Source: Muribaculaceae bacterium
Lineage (GTDB): Bacteria; Bacteroidota; Bacteroidia; Bacteroidales; Muribaculaceae
Direction of reading: 5' to 3'
Assembly (NCBI GenBank): GCA_017462345.1
Contig: JAFTRI010000017.1
Location: 1-64,000 of the forward strand
Length of the DNA stretch: 64,000 nt
Part shown: one piece after another, positions 8,644 through 17,150 of the stretch
Position numbering within the stretch: position 1 is the first letter of the stretch
Layout of the letters: each line of letters begins with the position of its first letter
Notes under the pieces: generated by a model
What the model saw: only the letters and a program-made list of their open reading frames with translations
Database searches by the model: none
What the model was told of the DNA's origin: nothing
Translations under genes and position numbers: made by a program

Positions 8644-9864
8644 ATGGCAGAAAAGATACAACTTGATTCAATAGAGGACGCTATAGAGGATTTCCGTCAG
8701 GGGAAATTTGTCATTGTTGTCGATGACGAGGATCGTGAGAACGAGGGAGACCTCATTGTCGCTGCAGAGAAAATCACTCCGGAACAGGTGAATTTCATGC
8801 TTAAGAACGCGCGCGGAGTCCTATGCGTACCAATCACCATATCCCGTTGTCATGAACTCGGACTGGCCCGTCAGGTCGATGACAATACTTCGGTTCTCGG
8901 AACACCGTTTACCGTTACGGTCGATAAGCTTGAGGGATGCTCAACGGGAGTGTCGATCCACGACCGCTGTGCGACGATACGTGCTCTTGCCGATCCATCC
9001 TCGACGCCTGAGACATTCGGCCGTCCCGGTCATATAAATCCGTTGTATGCTCAAGATCAAGGGGTGCTGCGCCGGTCGGGACACACGGAAGCCGGTGTGG
9101 ATATGGCCCGTCTTGCGGGTCTTTATCCGGCAGCCGCGCTTATGGAGATAATGAGTGATGACGGGTCGATGGCACGATTACCCGAACTGCGCCACCGTGC
9201 AGATGAATGGGGTTTCAAGTTGGTGTCGATACGTGACCTGATTGCCTATCGTATCAGAACCGAGTCATTGGTCGAGGAGGGGGTAGAGGTGGATATGCCT
9301 ACTGAATACGGGCATTTCCGTTTGATCCCTTTCCGCCAGAAAAGCAACGGTCTTGAACATGTCGCCATTATAAAAGGTGATGTCAAATCATCCAAAGAGC
9401 CGGTACTTGTGCGTGTCCACTCGTCATGTGCGACCGGGGACATATTCGGATCGAAGCGTTGTGACTGTGGGGAACAGTTACATAAATCCATGCGCATGAT
9501 TGAGGAGAAAGGATGTGGCGTTATAGTCTATTTGAATCAGGAGGGCCGGGGTATCGGACTAATGGAGAAGATAAAGGCCTATAAGCTACAGGAAGCAGGA
9601 ATGGATACGGTGGAGGCCAATCTGCATCTCGGACATAAGGCCGATGAACGTGACTATGGCGTTGGCGCACAGATATTGCGGGCGTTGGGTGTCGGCGAGA
9701 TGCGGTTGATGACGAATAATCCCGTTAAGCGTGTGGGGCTTGAGGGATACGGGCTTAAGGTTGTCGAGAATGTCCCTATCGAGGTCGAACCCAATGACTA
9801 CAACCGCTTCTATATGCATACCAAGAAAGAGCGTATGGGACACGACCTGCACAAGGTGGATTAA
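8644..9864 (+). CDS. ribBA: Bifunctional DHBP synthase / GTP cyclohydrolase II
   Basis: The protein supplies both starting compounds of riboflavin synthesis. The first half (residues 1-205) is 3,4-dihydroxy-2-butanone-4-phosphate synthase, with the acidic loop [10 protein letters not shown] at 27-36 and [16 protein letters not shown]. The second half is GTP cyclohydrolase II, with the zinc-binding [36 protein letters not shown] and [15 protein letters not shown]. At 406 residues both domains look complete and no active-site residue is obviously missing. It is ten bases behind the permease gene and likely shares its promoter. No FMN riboswitch-like sequence is seen before the operon. It meets the minus-strand lipoprotein gene head-on with a four-base overlap. 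Confidence 0.96.
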   Translation: MAEKIQLDSIEDAIEDFRQGKFVIVVDDEDRENEGDLIVAAEKITPEQVNFMLKNARGVLCVPITISRCHELGLARQVDDNTSVLGTPFTVTVDKLEGCSTGVSIHDRCATIRALADPSSTPETFGRPGHINPLYAQDQGVLRRSGHTEAGVDMARLAGLYPAAALMEIMSDDGSMARLPELRHRADEWGFKLVSIRDLIAYRIRTESLVEEGVEVDMPTEYGHFRLIPFRQKSNGLEHVAIIKGDVKSSKEPVLVRVHSSCATGDIFGSKRCDCGEQLHKSMRMIEEKGCGVIVYLNQEGRGIGLMEKIKAYKLQEAGMDTVEANLHLGHKADERDYGVGAQILRALGVGEMRLMTNNPVKRVGLEGYGLKVVENVPIEVEPNDYNRFYMHTKKERMGHDLHKVD

Positions 9865-10157
9865 AGAATCAGTTGAGCGAGGGAGTCGTTGTGGGCTTTG
9901 ATGTAGTCGGTGAATGAGGTTACGTAAATTTCGGCGGTTTCATTTCCGCAGTTGTTGCGTATCATGGTTTCGTTGGCTCGGATTTCAAGTAACCTGAATT
10001 GCAGTTCCTTGTCGGATAGTTTGCTCTCGGTGAGTTCCTTGGCGTGACGTTGCCCGAGCCGTAGTGCTGCATTGTTGTTCTTGTCTGACTTGGACTGGCA
10101 TGCTCCAGCCAGCAGTAGTGTAGCAAATAATGCCAATAGCGGCAAGTGTCGTTTCAT
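9861..10157 (-). CDS. Small lipoprotein of unknown function
   Basis: The 98-residue product opens with a lipoprotein signal peptide ending LLLAGAC, so Cys20 should be lipidated. The remainder is charged and helical ([27 protein letters not shown]), with two further cysteines at most and no catalytic motif. I do not recognise the family. It starts two bases after ispH ends and is therefore the last gene of the porQ-cmk-ispH operon. A link to envelope or secretion functions is only suggested by that position. Confidence 0.7.
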   Translation of the reverse strand: MKRHLPLLALFATLLLAGACQSKSDKNNNAALRLGQRHAKELTESKLSDKELQFRLLEIRANETMIRNNCGNETAEIYVTSFTDYIKAHNDSLAQLIL

Positions 10158-10159
10158 AT

Positions 10160-11032
10160 CTATCCGTTATTTTCTGCAATAGATTCGAGACGGGCTTTCA
10201 CTCGTTCCATTAGCCAGCGTGGTGTCGATGTTGCCCCGCATATCCCGATGCTCCCGATACCGGAGAGCCATTCTGAGGAGATTTCGTCTTCGTTGGATAT
10301 GAGGTGGGTGTTGTGATTTACCTCGAGGCATTCGTTATACAGGATTTTGCCGTTACTGCTTTTTTTCCCGCTGACAAACAGGATGAGTTCATGGTTTGAG
10401 GCAAAGTTGCGTAACCGTCCCACGCGGTTGGACACTTGTCGGCAAATGGTGTCAAAATGACGGAAACGGGTATCAGGGGCTTTGCGCTTATTTATCTCGT
10501 CGATAATTGAGGAAAGACCGTCGGGTGATTTTGTTGTTTGTGAATATAGGAATATGTCCCGGTTGAAATCAACTTTGTCGAGACCGCCGATGTCTTCGAC
10601 AACAATAGCTTCGCCTGATGTCTGCCCTACAAGACCGTTGACTTCGGCATGTCCGTTCTTGCCGTAAATTATAATCTGTGGTCGCGGTCTTTCCGTATCG
10701 TATGCCGCCTTGATGCGACGTTGCAGTTGCAGGACGACGGGGCATGTAGCGTCAATAATCTCGATATTGTTGCGCTTTGCAAGCAGGTAAGTTGCCGGAG
10801 GTTCGCCATGAGCCCGCAACAGGACCTTTACATCATGCAACCGGCTCATTTCCTCGTGGGTAATGGTGATGAGTCCGTTCCGGCGCAGGCGTTCTACCTC
10901 GTCGCTGTTATGGACAATGTCTCCGAGACAATAGAGACGCCCGGTATTGGCCAGCTCCTCCTCGGCTTTGCGTATTGCAGTCACTACGCCGAAGCAGAAT
11001 CCCGAATCGTTGTCTATTTCGATTGTCGGCAT
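10160..11032 (-). CDS. ispH: 4-hydroxy-3-methylbut-2-enyl diphosphate reductase
   Basis: IspH is the last enzyme of the MEP pathway and makes IPP and DMAPP with a [4Fe-4S] cluster. The start is set at MPTIEIDNDSGFCFGVV because it lies two bases after cmk ends; a longer in-frame start would overlap cmk. The 290-residue protein carries the three cluster cysteines expected for the family: Cys13 in GFCFGV, the one in IDATCPVV, and the one in FDTICRQVSNR. Family histidines are in DIVHNSDEVE and RAHGEPP. The C-terminal GICGATSTPRWLM matches the conserved end. It is co-oriented with porQ and cmk in a tight operon. Confidence 0.95.
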   Translation of the reverse strand: MPTIEIDNDSGFCFGVVTAIRKAEEELANTGRLYCLGDIVHNSDEVERLRRNGLITITHEEMSRLHDVKVLLRAHGEPPATYLLAKRNNIEIIDATCPVVLQLQRRIKAAYDTERPRPQIIIYGKNGHAEVNGLVGQTSGEAIVVEDIGGLDKVDFNRDIFLYSQTTKSPDGLSSIIDEINKRKAPDTRFRHFDTICRQVSNRVGRLRNFASNHELILFVSGKKSSNGKILYNECLEVNHNTHLISNEDEISSEWLSGIGSIGICGATSTPRWLMERVKARLESIAENNG

Positions 11033-11034
11033 TG

Positions 11035-11742
11035 TCAGGATCTGAGTTTTTCCAGTGTCGAATTGAATAGCTCTACCAGCCACCGGTCCTGTTCCTCGAT
11101 TGTCATTGTGGAATTGTCGAGCACTATGGCATCTTCGGCACGTCGCAACGGGCTTTCTTCCCGAGTCTCGTCGATGTGGTCGCGATGTATCACATTGGCA
11201 AGTACTTCATCGTAGGATGTATCGACCCCTTTTTCGGTGAGTTCCTTGTAGCGGCGTAGTGCACGGGTCTCGGCCGGAGCGTTTACAAATATCTTCAACT
11301 CTGCTTCAGGGAAAACCGTTGTCCCTATATCACGGCCGTCCATCACTATTCCTTTCCCTTTCCCGAGAGCGCACTGCTTGGCGACAAGCGCATGGCGCAC
11401 CTGCGGTATTGCGGATACCTGAGACACATTGTTGGAGACAGCAAGCCGGCGAATTTCCGCTTCGACATCTTCACCGTTGAGCAATGTGTGCTGGTTGTCT
11501 CCGTCAACCATGAAATCAATTGAAATTCCGGGCAGTGCGGCAATGAGCGGTTGCTCATCGACAATGCCTCCGGTCGATACCATGCCGTGTCTCATTGCAT
11601 ATAGTGTTACCGCGCGGTACATTGCGCCTGAATCGATGTACCGGTATCCTATTGTGCGGGCCAGGGCTTTGGCCATACTGCTTTTACCCGACGATGAATA
11701 TCCGTCGATGGCAATGATTATGGAGGTTGAACAGTTTCCCAT
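11035..11742 (-). CDS. cmk: Cytidylate kinase
   Basis: Cmk phosphorylates CMP and dCMP using ATP. The 235-residue protein has a P-loop GYSSSGKSS near residue 14, then YRYIDSGAMYRAVTLYA (nucleotide-monophosphate binding) and MDGRDIGTTVFPEAELKIFVNA, followed by the lid region with RYKELTEKG and DHIDETREESPLR. Length and motifs fit the bacterial family. It begins five bases after porQ ends and is followed by ispH after two bases. The adjacency with ispH is widespread in Bacteroidetes and other bacteria. Confidence 0.95.
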   Translation of the reverse strand: MGNCSTSIIIAIDGYSSSGKSSMAKALARTIGYRYIDSGAMYRAVTLYAMRHGMVSTGGIVDEQPLIAALPGISIDFMVDGDNQHTLLNGEDVEAEIRRLAVSNNVSQVSAIPQVRHALVAKQCALGKGKGIVMDGRDIGTTVFPEAELKIFVNAPAETRALRRYKELTEKGVDTSYDEVLANVIHRDHIDETREESPLRRAEDAIVLDNSTMTIEEQDRWLVELFNSTLEKLRS

Positions 11743-11747
11743 TATTG

Positions 11748-12764
11748 TCAGAACTCTATTAGGTTGGTTGTAAGGTTCAGCATGAGTGTTGTGCCTCCAC
11801 TGTGAGGCTGTGCAAAAGCAACGCCTATGCCGAACATTTTTACGTTTATTCCTGCACCGACAGAAAATCCCGAAAGGATGTTACGTGCATACGTACTCAT
11901 GTCGGTACGGGTCTTGTAGTTGTAGCCGAGACCGATGTAAAAACGCTCCGACGGGATGAAGTCGGCAGCGAAGATAAGATGCCGGAAAAGGTTAGACCCG
12001 AACGATTCCTTGAGTTGCGGCCGCTCGTCGGTGGTCCCGTCTCCGGTTTCGTAATAAGGTAATTTCCACTCGGTAAGATTCCATGCTGTTATGGAGAACC
12101 TTATGGGAAGAGTGCCGAATGACTGTGTCCATCCGAGCCTTACATCGACAGGCAGACGATCGTAAGAGTCGTGAAAACGCTTGATCTGTCCACCGAGATT
12201 GGCAACTACAAGAGAAAATGACTGGTCGATTTCAGGATTGTAATAGTTTATGCCGAGGTCGGTGGCCAAAGCCATGGCATTGTATTCTTCATAACTGCTG
12301 TTGATGAACTTGATGTTGATACCTCCGCGCAGGCGTTCGGTTATGTCGTGGGAATAGGCAACATTAAACGCGATGTCCTTAGCCGTGAATGTCCCCGTTA
12401 TCGTCCCGTCGGCTTCGGTCGCTTTCATTTCGCCATATCCGAAATACTGTATGCCGGCTGCCCACGCTCCGCGCTCACGGAACTTGCGGGCGAACTTCAC
12501 TCCTGCAAAGTTTGACTCGCCGAGGTATCGCATGTAGTTTATACCGAGTTGCATATCCATTTCCTGTCCGAGCAGAGCCGGATTCTGGTCGGTGATGTTT
12601 ATATCGTCCTCGACAGTAGAGATGTTTGCTCCTCCCAGTCCAAAGATGTGGGATGATGAGGGTATATTCAGGAAGTTATAGGCTGTAGTACCGTCTTGGG
12701 CAATTGCTGTTGCCGATAATAGAAATAGGACAAGTGCCGATATATAAATTCTTAATGATGCCAT
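11748..12764 (-). CDS. porQ: Type IX secretion system protein PorQ
   Basis: PorQ is an outer-membrane beta-barrel of the PorV/PorQ type; in Porphyromonas it belongs to the attachment part of the T9SS. The 338-residue protein has a signal peptide (SALVLFLLSATAIAQ), the family N-terminus YNFLNIPSSSHIFGLGGANIS, ITDQNPALLG, and alternating barrel strands to the end (LMLNLTTNLIEF). Position before cmk and ispH is also characteristic. It has a good minus-strand promoter at 12870-12900. It shows that this organism encodes a T9SS, which explains the sorting-type tails on secreted proteins in the window. Confidence 0.85.
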   Translation of the reverse strand: MASLRIYISALVLFLLSATAIAQDGTTAYNFLNIPSSSHIFGLGGANISTVEDDINITDQNPALLGQEMDMQLGINYMRYLGESNFAGVKFARKFRERGAWAAGIQYFGYGEMKATEADGTITGTFTAKDIAFNVAYSHDITERLRGGINIKFINSSYEEYNAMALATDLGINYYNPEIDQSFSLVVANLGGQIKRFHDSYDRLPVDVRLGWTQSFGTLPIRFSITAWNLTEWKLPYYETGDGTTDERPQLKESFGSNLFRHLIFAADFIPSERFYIGLGYNYKTRTDMSTYARNILSGFSVGAGINVKMFGIGVAFAQPHSGGTTLMLNLTTNLIEF

Positions 12765-12869
12765 TATTGTTATTGCGCCGGGATATAGCGTTCTGTATTT
12801 AATAACGTAATAACCTCTGCTGTATTATCCGGATATAGTATTTTTTAGCTTTGGACGTAAAACTGTAAA

Positions 12870-12900
12870 CAAAGATAAAACAATAATAATCATTCTCAAA
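12870..12900 (-). promoter_or_regulatory. Promoter of the porQ-cmk-ispH operon
   Basis: Read on the minus strand: TTTG (12897-12900), a 19-base spacer, then TATCTTTG (12870-12877). Both boxes are perfect matches. The leader to the porQ start would be about 100 bases. Confidence 0.78.
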
Positions 12901-12914
12901 ATGCCGTGCCGCAT

Positions 12915-12946
12915 TTTGCCGGAGAAAATTTAACCGTCTATATTTG
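12915..12946 (+). promoter_or_regulatory. Promoter of the mini TonB-C gene
   Basis: TTTG (12915-12918), 20 bases, TATATTTG (12939-12946). It is divergent from and only 15 bases apart from the porQ promoter, so the two could share regulation. The predicted transcript start near 12953 favours the ATG at 12977. Confidence 0.72.
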
Positions 12947-12976
12947 TTCCCTGAAATGCAGATAGAACGATTCATC

Positions 12977-13420
12977 ATGATTTCTTGCCGGTTGAGGTTT
13001 TTACTTGTATCCATCGCTATTATTGCCGCTGTGGGAGCCGCTGCCCAGATGAGACGTGTGGTCGCCCATCACAGTCACGGCAGGCATCAGACATCGGCTG
13101 TTGAGGTTTATGAGTACGATTATGTCGACTTCCAGCCACACTTTCCCGGAGGAGAATGCGCCATGATGAGGTATATAAACAGTTCACGCCGCTATCCGGC
13201 CGAGGCTTATGCCAGGGGAATTGAAGGCAGGGTGATGTGTGGCTTTATTGTTAATCCCGACGGTTTAATATCGCATGTGTCGGTGATAAAGGGGGTGGAG
13301 GAGAGCCTTAACCGTGAGGCTGTGCGGCTCATAAATGAGATGCCGCGATGGGTCGCAGGGAAAATAGGCCATTGCGCAGTTCCTGTCTACTGTGTCCTTC
13401 CGATTGCTTTCCGCAAGTAG
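12977..13420 (+). CDS. Small secreted protein with TonB C-terminal domain
   Basis: The 147-residue product has a hydrophobic N-terminus (FLLVSIAIIAAVGAAAQ) that could be a cleaved signal or a membrane anchor, a short linker, then a TonB_C domain. The latter shows PHFPGGECAMMRYI, YPAEAYARGIEGRV, FIVNPDGLISHVSV and EMPRWVAGK, ending PIAFRK. A normal TonB has a long proline-rich periplasm-spanning stretch; it is missing here, so energy transfer to an outer-membrane receptor is doubtful. Start choice: ATG at 12977 gives a good signal peptide and a short leader; ATG at 12956 is the alternative. The gene stands alone, divergent from porQ. Confidence 0.75.
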   Translation: MISCRLRFLLVSIAIIAAVGAAAQMRRVVAHHSHGRHQTSAVEVYEYDYVDFQPHFPGGECAMMRYINSSRRYPAEAYARGIEGRVMCGFIVNPDGLISHVSVIKGVEESLNREAVRLINEMPRWVAGKIGHCAVPVYCVLPIAFRK

Positions 13421-13448
13421 TTAATCCATGTGACTTCTCTTCCCGTAT

Positions 13449-13766
13449 TCAACCCTTGTGCATGAATGAAAGGGTGAATCCTATAGCGAGGCTGAATGTC
13501 ATGGCTGTTAAGATGCAGTAGTAGGCAATGTCTCCGACTGTGATTACATCGGAATGTCCGGCACTGATAATAAGCCGGTACCAGAAACATCCTAAAATAA
13601 CAGCTGCTGCGAGAAACCCGGTGTATTCTATGGCAGTTGAGGCGGAGGCTTTGCGGGCAGGTAGGCGGTTTAGGACCTTGCGCACAAACCAAGGGTTCTC
13701 AGGTGCGTCAGGCAAATCGCGCTTGAACATTTCTTTGAATATGGAATCTTTGGCGGATTGTTTCAT
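13449..13766 (-). CDS. Small two-span membrane protein of the sigma factor operon
   Basis: The 105-residue product has about 45 polar residues with the block APENPWFVRKVLNRLP. Two membrane segments follow (TGFLAAAVILGCFWYRLII and YYCILTAMTFSLAIGFTLSFM). I do not recognise a named domain. It is the gene directly after the ECF sigma factor (29-base gap), the place where an anti-sigma factor is normally encoded, and its cytosolic N-terminal part is of the right size to bind a sigma factor. That role is an inference from position only. The start at 13766 avoids overlap with the sigma gene. Confidence 0.72.
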   Translation of the reverse strand: MKQSAKDSIFKEMFKRDLPDAPENPWFVRKVLNRLPARKASASTAIEYTGFLAAAVILGCFWYRLIISAGHSDVITVGDIAYYCILTAMTFSLAIGFTLSFMHKG

Positions 13767-13795
13767 TGTAATGGAATGTATTGCTTGTTTAATCG

Positions 13796-14326
13796 TTAAC
13801 TCTGTAAAACTTTTGCCATTTTCACCCGCGCACGTGACAGGTATGACTTTATTGTCCCCTGTGGCAGCGATGTTATTTCGGCAATTTTCTTTATCGGCTG
13901 GTCTTCGAGATAGAATAACAGTACAATAGTGCGTTCGGTCCGGGTAAGGGCTTTGAGGCATGTCTGCACATCTATCCGTGCTTCGGTTGCATGATGGCTG
14001 AAGCTCAATTCTTCGGAAGGCGTCTCCCCGGCATCCCCGAATCCCTCCTTGTGCTTACGCATATAGGTATAGAACTCATTGCATGCAATGCGGTATAGCC
14101 ATGTCTTGAAACGGGACAGCCCCTGAAACGAACGGATTGAGGTATAGGCTTTCAGAAATGTCTCCTGAGACAGGTCGTCGGTCAATGAAGCGTCACCGAG
14201 GGTGAGGTTGAGAAGAAACCGCCGAAGCCCCGGACTGTATTCCTTGACAAGCCGTCCGAAAGCGTTGCGGTCGTCGGCCGCAACGCATCGGGTAACCAAT
14301 GCAAGTTCTTCAAGCCTGCTCAGCAT
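13796..14326 (-). CDS. ECF-type RNA polymerase sigma factor
   Basis: The 176-residue protein has region 2 (YSPGLRRFLLNL, DDLSQETFLKAY, FKTWLYRIACNEFYTY) and region 4 (LTRTERTIVLLFYLEDQPIKKIAEI, then LPQGTIKSYLSRARVKM), with no region 1 or 3. That is the layout of an extracytoplasmic-function sigma factor. Translation from MLSRLEELALV at 14326 overlaps the end of the preceding DUF6249 gene by 17 bases, so coupling is likely. The flanking genes are both small membrane proteins; no FecR-like anti-sigma or SusC/D pair is nearby, which sets it apart from the usual Bacteroides polysaccharide-utilisation sigma factors. Confidence 0.92.
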   Translation of the reverse strand: MLSRLEELALVTRCVAADDRNAFGRLVKEYSPGLRRFLLNLTLGDASLTDDLSQETFLKAYTSIRSFQGLSRFKTWLYRIACNEFYTYMRKHKEGFGDAGETPSEELSFSHHATEARIDVQTCLKALTRTERTIVLLFYLEDQPIKKIAEITSLPQGTIKSYLSRARVKMAKVLQS

Positions 14327-14921
14327 CTTTTTCCTTTTTGGGACGATCTTCCACAAAGTAGGTTATCAATTTGGCAATGCCGACAAGTAACGGTATCGAG
14401 CCGATTGCCGCAAATTCCGGTTCTCCACAGACGAAGAATAGAAGCCCGAGACCTAATCCCCATGCCATCCACACGAGAGCTGACTGCAAACGGCTTTTGT
14501 GCTTAGGATTATCAAAACTCTCATAAAAGCTGTCGGGAAGTTCATGTCCGCTTGTGATTGCAAGCTCGATTGTGTGGTAGCGTAACTTGCGTTTTTTGTG
14601 GACATGCGACAGTGCAAGGAAAATCACCAGAATGACTGATGCAAACGGGATGGAGATGCCGAGAATTATTGCTGTCAATTCAACTATCCGTTCGCCGGTT
14701 TCCCGCTTGTAACGGTAGTACTCATAGCTGTTTTCGGTATTGTCGTATCCGTTGGATAATACCGGTGTCGCTGCCGTGATTGAGTCCAGGTCGGCAACTG
14801 ACTGAGCCAGTTCGGCCGCCGCTTGTTTGATCTGCTGCTTTGTGTCGGCGTGGATGCTTGCCGGAGACATGAGAACTGCCATGATGACAGCAGTAATCGG
14901 GATGTAGAGTAATCGTTTCAT
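14310..14921 (-). CDS. DUF6249-like membrane protein
   Basis: The 203-residue protein has a signal peptide or first membrane span (LLYIPITAVIMAVLMSP), a short periplasmic segment (TKQQIKQAAAELAQSVADL) and a membrane segment near residues 75-105 followed by the basic HVHKKRKLRYHTIEL. Then comes a region with GHELPDSFYESF and two more spans (WMAWGLGLGLLFFVCG, IGSIPLLVGIAKLITYFV). This layout matches DUF6249 proteins often found next to ECF sigma factors in Bacteroidetes. The function is unknown. As first gene of the operon it is a candidate sensor or membrane partner of the sigma factor. Confidence 0.72.
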   Translation of the reverse strand: MKRLLYIPITAVIMAVLMSPASIHADTKQQIKQAAAELAQSVADLDSITAATPVLSNGYDNTENSYEYYRYKRETGERIVELTAIILGISIPFASVILVIFLALSHVHKKRKLRYHTIELAITSGHELPDSFYESFDNPKHKSRLQSALVWMAWGLGLGLLFFVCGEPEFAAIGSIPLLVGIAKLITYFVEDRPKKEKDAEQA

Positions 14922-14984
14922 TGTTTAAACCTTTTTTTGTTGATGTTATTTATCCTTTTGACGTTAGGGACGGGCATCCGGTTG

Positions 14985-14992
14985 CAAAGATA
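14985..14992 (-). promoter_or_regulatory. -7 box of the sigma factor operon
   Basis: TATCTTTG on the minus strand, 64 bases before the DUF6249 start. No TTTG box at the usual upstream spacing. Confidence 0.5.
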
Positions 14993-15122
14993 CCCTAAAA
15001 AATTCAGTAGCGTTCCTTATAGAACCGGCCATGTTTACTGCAAGTGTGATGTGCCGGCAATCCTAAGGTTGCCGGTAGAGATATAATAGGGGGCTTGTTG
15101 ATTGCCGATGAAGTAAAATGGT

Positions 15123-15130
15123 TATCTTTG
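15123..15130 (+). promoter_or_regulatory. -7 box of the SGNH esterase gene
   Basis: TATCTTTG, 27 bases before the ATG at 15157. Upstream ATTG/GTTG triplets at 15097-15104 give spacers of 18 or 22, so the -33 box is uncertain. Confidence 0.55.
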
Positions 15131-15156
15131 CAGATATAAAACCAAATTGTTATATC

Positions 15157-16245
15157 ATGAAAAAGCTTATTGTCGCTGCAATGGTTATTGTCGGGCTTGG
15201 GACCGGAATCCATGCTGCTGAACCGGTCTACTATGATGCCAGGGAATTTGTAATTACGGGAAGTGCCGTAACTGATGCAGAGAACCCTTACAGGCGATTG
15301 CCGGATGAGATGAAAGACAGCATGCGTGAAGAACTGTACGAATTAGGGGGGAACACTGCCGGCATGTCAGTGCGGTTTGCATCGAATACAACTTCTCTGA
15401 AGGTGAAATGGAAATCAGTGATGAAACGCAGGATGAACCACATGACACCTACCGGAATACGCGGTCTTGACCTGTATGTGATGAATGAAGACAGTACATG
15501 GACATTCCTTAACAGTGTGCGTCCAAATATAAACAGCCATAACTCGGAATATCAGGTTGTGGCAGGCATGGAGAGGAAGGGCAGGGAGTATATGATGTTC
15601 CTGCCGTTGTATGACGGTGTCGACAGCCTGTATATAGGAGTGGATTCGGTATCGGTTATTTCTAAGCCTGCAATTGGCTTGCCTTGCCGTGAAAAGCCGA
15701 TTGTGATGTATGGAACGAGCATACTTCAGGGCGGCTGCGCGACACGTGCCGGTATGGCTCATACCAATATCATTCAACGCGAGTTGAACCGTGAGGTAAT
15801 AAATCTCGGGTTCAGCGGCAATGCCCGGCTCGATCTGCCGATAGCCGAGCTGATGGGGTCGGTCGACGCAGGATTGTATGTGATAGATGTGCTGCCGAAT
15901 AACACTACGGACAATCTGAAAAAGAATATCGATCCTTTTTACCGGGCATTACGTAAATCCAATCCCGATGTCCCTGTCCTCTTCATCGAAAGCCCGTGTT
16001 TTCCCATAATGCGTTTCAGCAAGGATGTCGAAACGGCTTTGAGAGAAAAGAATCAAGTGCTGAAAGATTACTATGCACGGCTTGTCTCGGAGGGAGAACA
16101 GGGCATATACTACATGAATGGGGAGGATGTGCTCGGAGAGGATGTTGAGGGAACGGTAGATAACTATCACTTTACCGACAAGGCGTTCCGTGAATTTGCC
16201 GACCGGTTGATACCGCTTATAAAGAGGTATGTGATAAATGATTGA
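15157..16245 (+). CDS. SGNH/GDSL-type esterase with GxDLY N-terminal domain
   Basis: This is a 362-residue secreted protein (signal peptide KKLIVAAMVIVGLGTGIHAA). Residues 20-175 form a GxDLY-type beta domain containing RGLDLYVMNED. The rest is an SGNH hydrolase of the GDSL_3 type: nucleophile block GTSILQGG (about residue 190), oxyanion glycine in GFSGNARLD, the DVLPNNT block and the C-terminal Asp/His block DNYHFTDKAFREFADRL. All four catalytic blocks are present. Such enzymes in Bacteroidales usually remove acetyl or other ester groups from glycans; the exact substrate cannot be read from the sequence. The start at MKKL is chosen for the signal peptide and promoter distance. It is monocistronic; a tRNA gene follows. 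Confidence 0.85.
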   Translation: MKKLIVAAMVIVGLGTGIHAAEPVYYDAREFVITGSAVTDAENPYRRLPDEMKDSMREELYELGGNTAGMSVRFASNTTSLKVKWKSVMKRRMNHMTPTGIRGLDLYVMNEDSTWTFLNSVRPNINSHNSEYQVVAGMERKGREYMMFLPLYDGVDSLYIGVDSVSVISKPAIGLPCREKPIVMYGTSILQGGCATRAGMAHTNIIQRELNREVINLGFSGNARLDLPIAELMGSVDAGLYVIDVLPNNTTDNLKKNIDPFYRALRKSNPDVPVLFIESPCFPIMRFSKDVETALREKNQVLKDYYARLVSEGEQGIYYMNGEDVLGEDVEGTVDNYHFTDKAFREFADRLIPLIKRYVIND

Positions 16246-16275
16246 CAATTTTTAAGGAATAAAAGTGCGAGAATG

Positions 16276-16307
16276 CTTGTATAATTGTCGGGCATATACT
16301 ACCTTTG
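16276..16307 (+). promoter_or_regulatory. Promoter of the initiator tRNA gene
   Basis: CTTG (16276-16279), 20 bases, TACCTTTG (16300-16307), ending 13 bases before the mature tRNA. This implies a very short 5' leader. Confidence 0.68.
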
Positions 16308-16320
16308 CACTCACAAACAT

Positions 16321-16392
<72 letters not shown>

Positions 16393-16403
16393 CTAAAGCA
16401 ATA

Positions 16404-16438
16404 GCCTGACTAACCGGAACTGTTAGTCAGGCGTTTTT
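16404..16438 (+). terminator. Terminator after tRNA-fMet
   Basis: GCCTGACTAAC (16404-16414) pairs perfectly with GTTAGTCAGGC (16422-16432), followed by GTTTTT. Confidence 0.9.
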
Positions 16439-16500
16439 ATAGGAGCAAGACCTGCACCGGACGCTTAAATGGTACAGTGACGGCTGCCAATGAGGAACAG

Positions 16501-17148
16501 ATGAAGGTTGACAGAATCAATATCTCTATAAGGAAAGAGCAGTTATCCCAATTGCCGACAGTGAATTACTCCGGTTATATAACGGTTGTGGATTCACTTG
16601 AGAAGGCGTCTTCGGCAATCAGCCACTTGAACAAGCAACAGATTGTGGGGTTTGACACAGAAACGAAACCCTCGTTCAGGAAAGGGCGTGTAAATAAAGT
16701 GTCACTTGTGCAGATCGCGACAGAACGCAACTCGTTCCTGTTCAGGATAAACAAGATAGGGTTCTGCTCGGAGCTGATAGGTTTTATGGAGAACCCATCC
16801 ATTGTAAAGGTAGGGCTGTCGTTACGGGATGATTTCCATGTGCTGCACCGCTTAGCGGAATTTACGCCACAGGGCTTTATCGAACTACAGACATTGGTCA
16901 AGGAGTATTGTATCAGTGACAACAGTCTGCAGAAGATATATGGCATACTTTTCAATGAACGTATTTCCAAGGGGCAGCGATTGTCAAATTGGGAGGCTGA
17001 AAGGCTGACTCCCAGCCAACAGCAGTATGCCTCGATTGACGCATGGTCGTGTCTGCGCATATACCGGCATCTGAAATCCGGACTTTTCGTGCCGGAATAC
17101 AGTGAATATATTTTGCCTGAAGAGGAGACGGATGAAATAACGGAATAA
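16501..17148 (+). CDS. DEDD-family 3'-5' exonuclease (RNase D-like)
   Basis: The 215-residue protein is a single exonuclease domain without the HRDC parts of true RNase D. Motif Exo I is GFDTETKP, Exo II lies in VGLSLRDDFHVL, and Exo III is QYASIDAW, giving the four acidic residues and the Tyr of the DEDDy type. It should cut single-stranded 3' ends of RNA or DNA; which one cannot be told. ATG at 16501 has a GAGG-like ribosome site seven bases before it, while an upstream GTG at 16477 adds an unconvincing extension. It is followed after two bases by a small membrane protein gene. Confidence 0.85.
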   Translation: MKVDRINISIRKEQLSQLPTVNYSGYITVVDSLEKASSAISHLNKQQIVGFDTETKPSFRKGRVNKVSLVQIATERNSFLFRINKIGFCSELIGFMENPSIVKVGLSLRDDFHVLHRLAEFTPQGFIELQTLVKEYCISDNSLQKIYGILFNERISKGQRLSNWEAERLTPSQQQYASIDAWSCLRIYRHLKSGLFVPEYSEYILPEEETDEITE

Positions 17149-17150
17149 TC

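Noticed and set aside
8575..8660. FMN riboswitch for ribBA
   Set aside because: ribBA starts ten bases after the permease gene; there is no room for a riboswitch and none of its conserved helices is seen before the operon.
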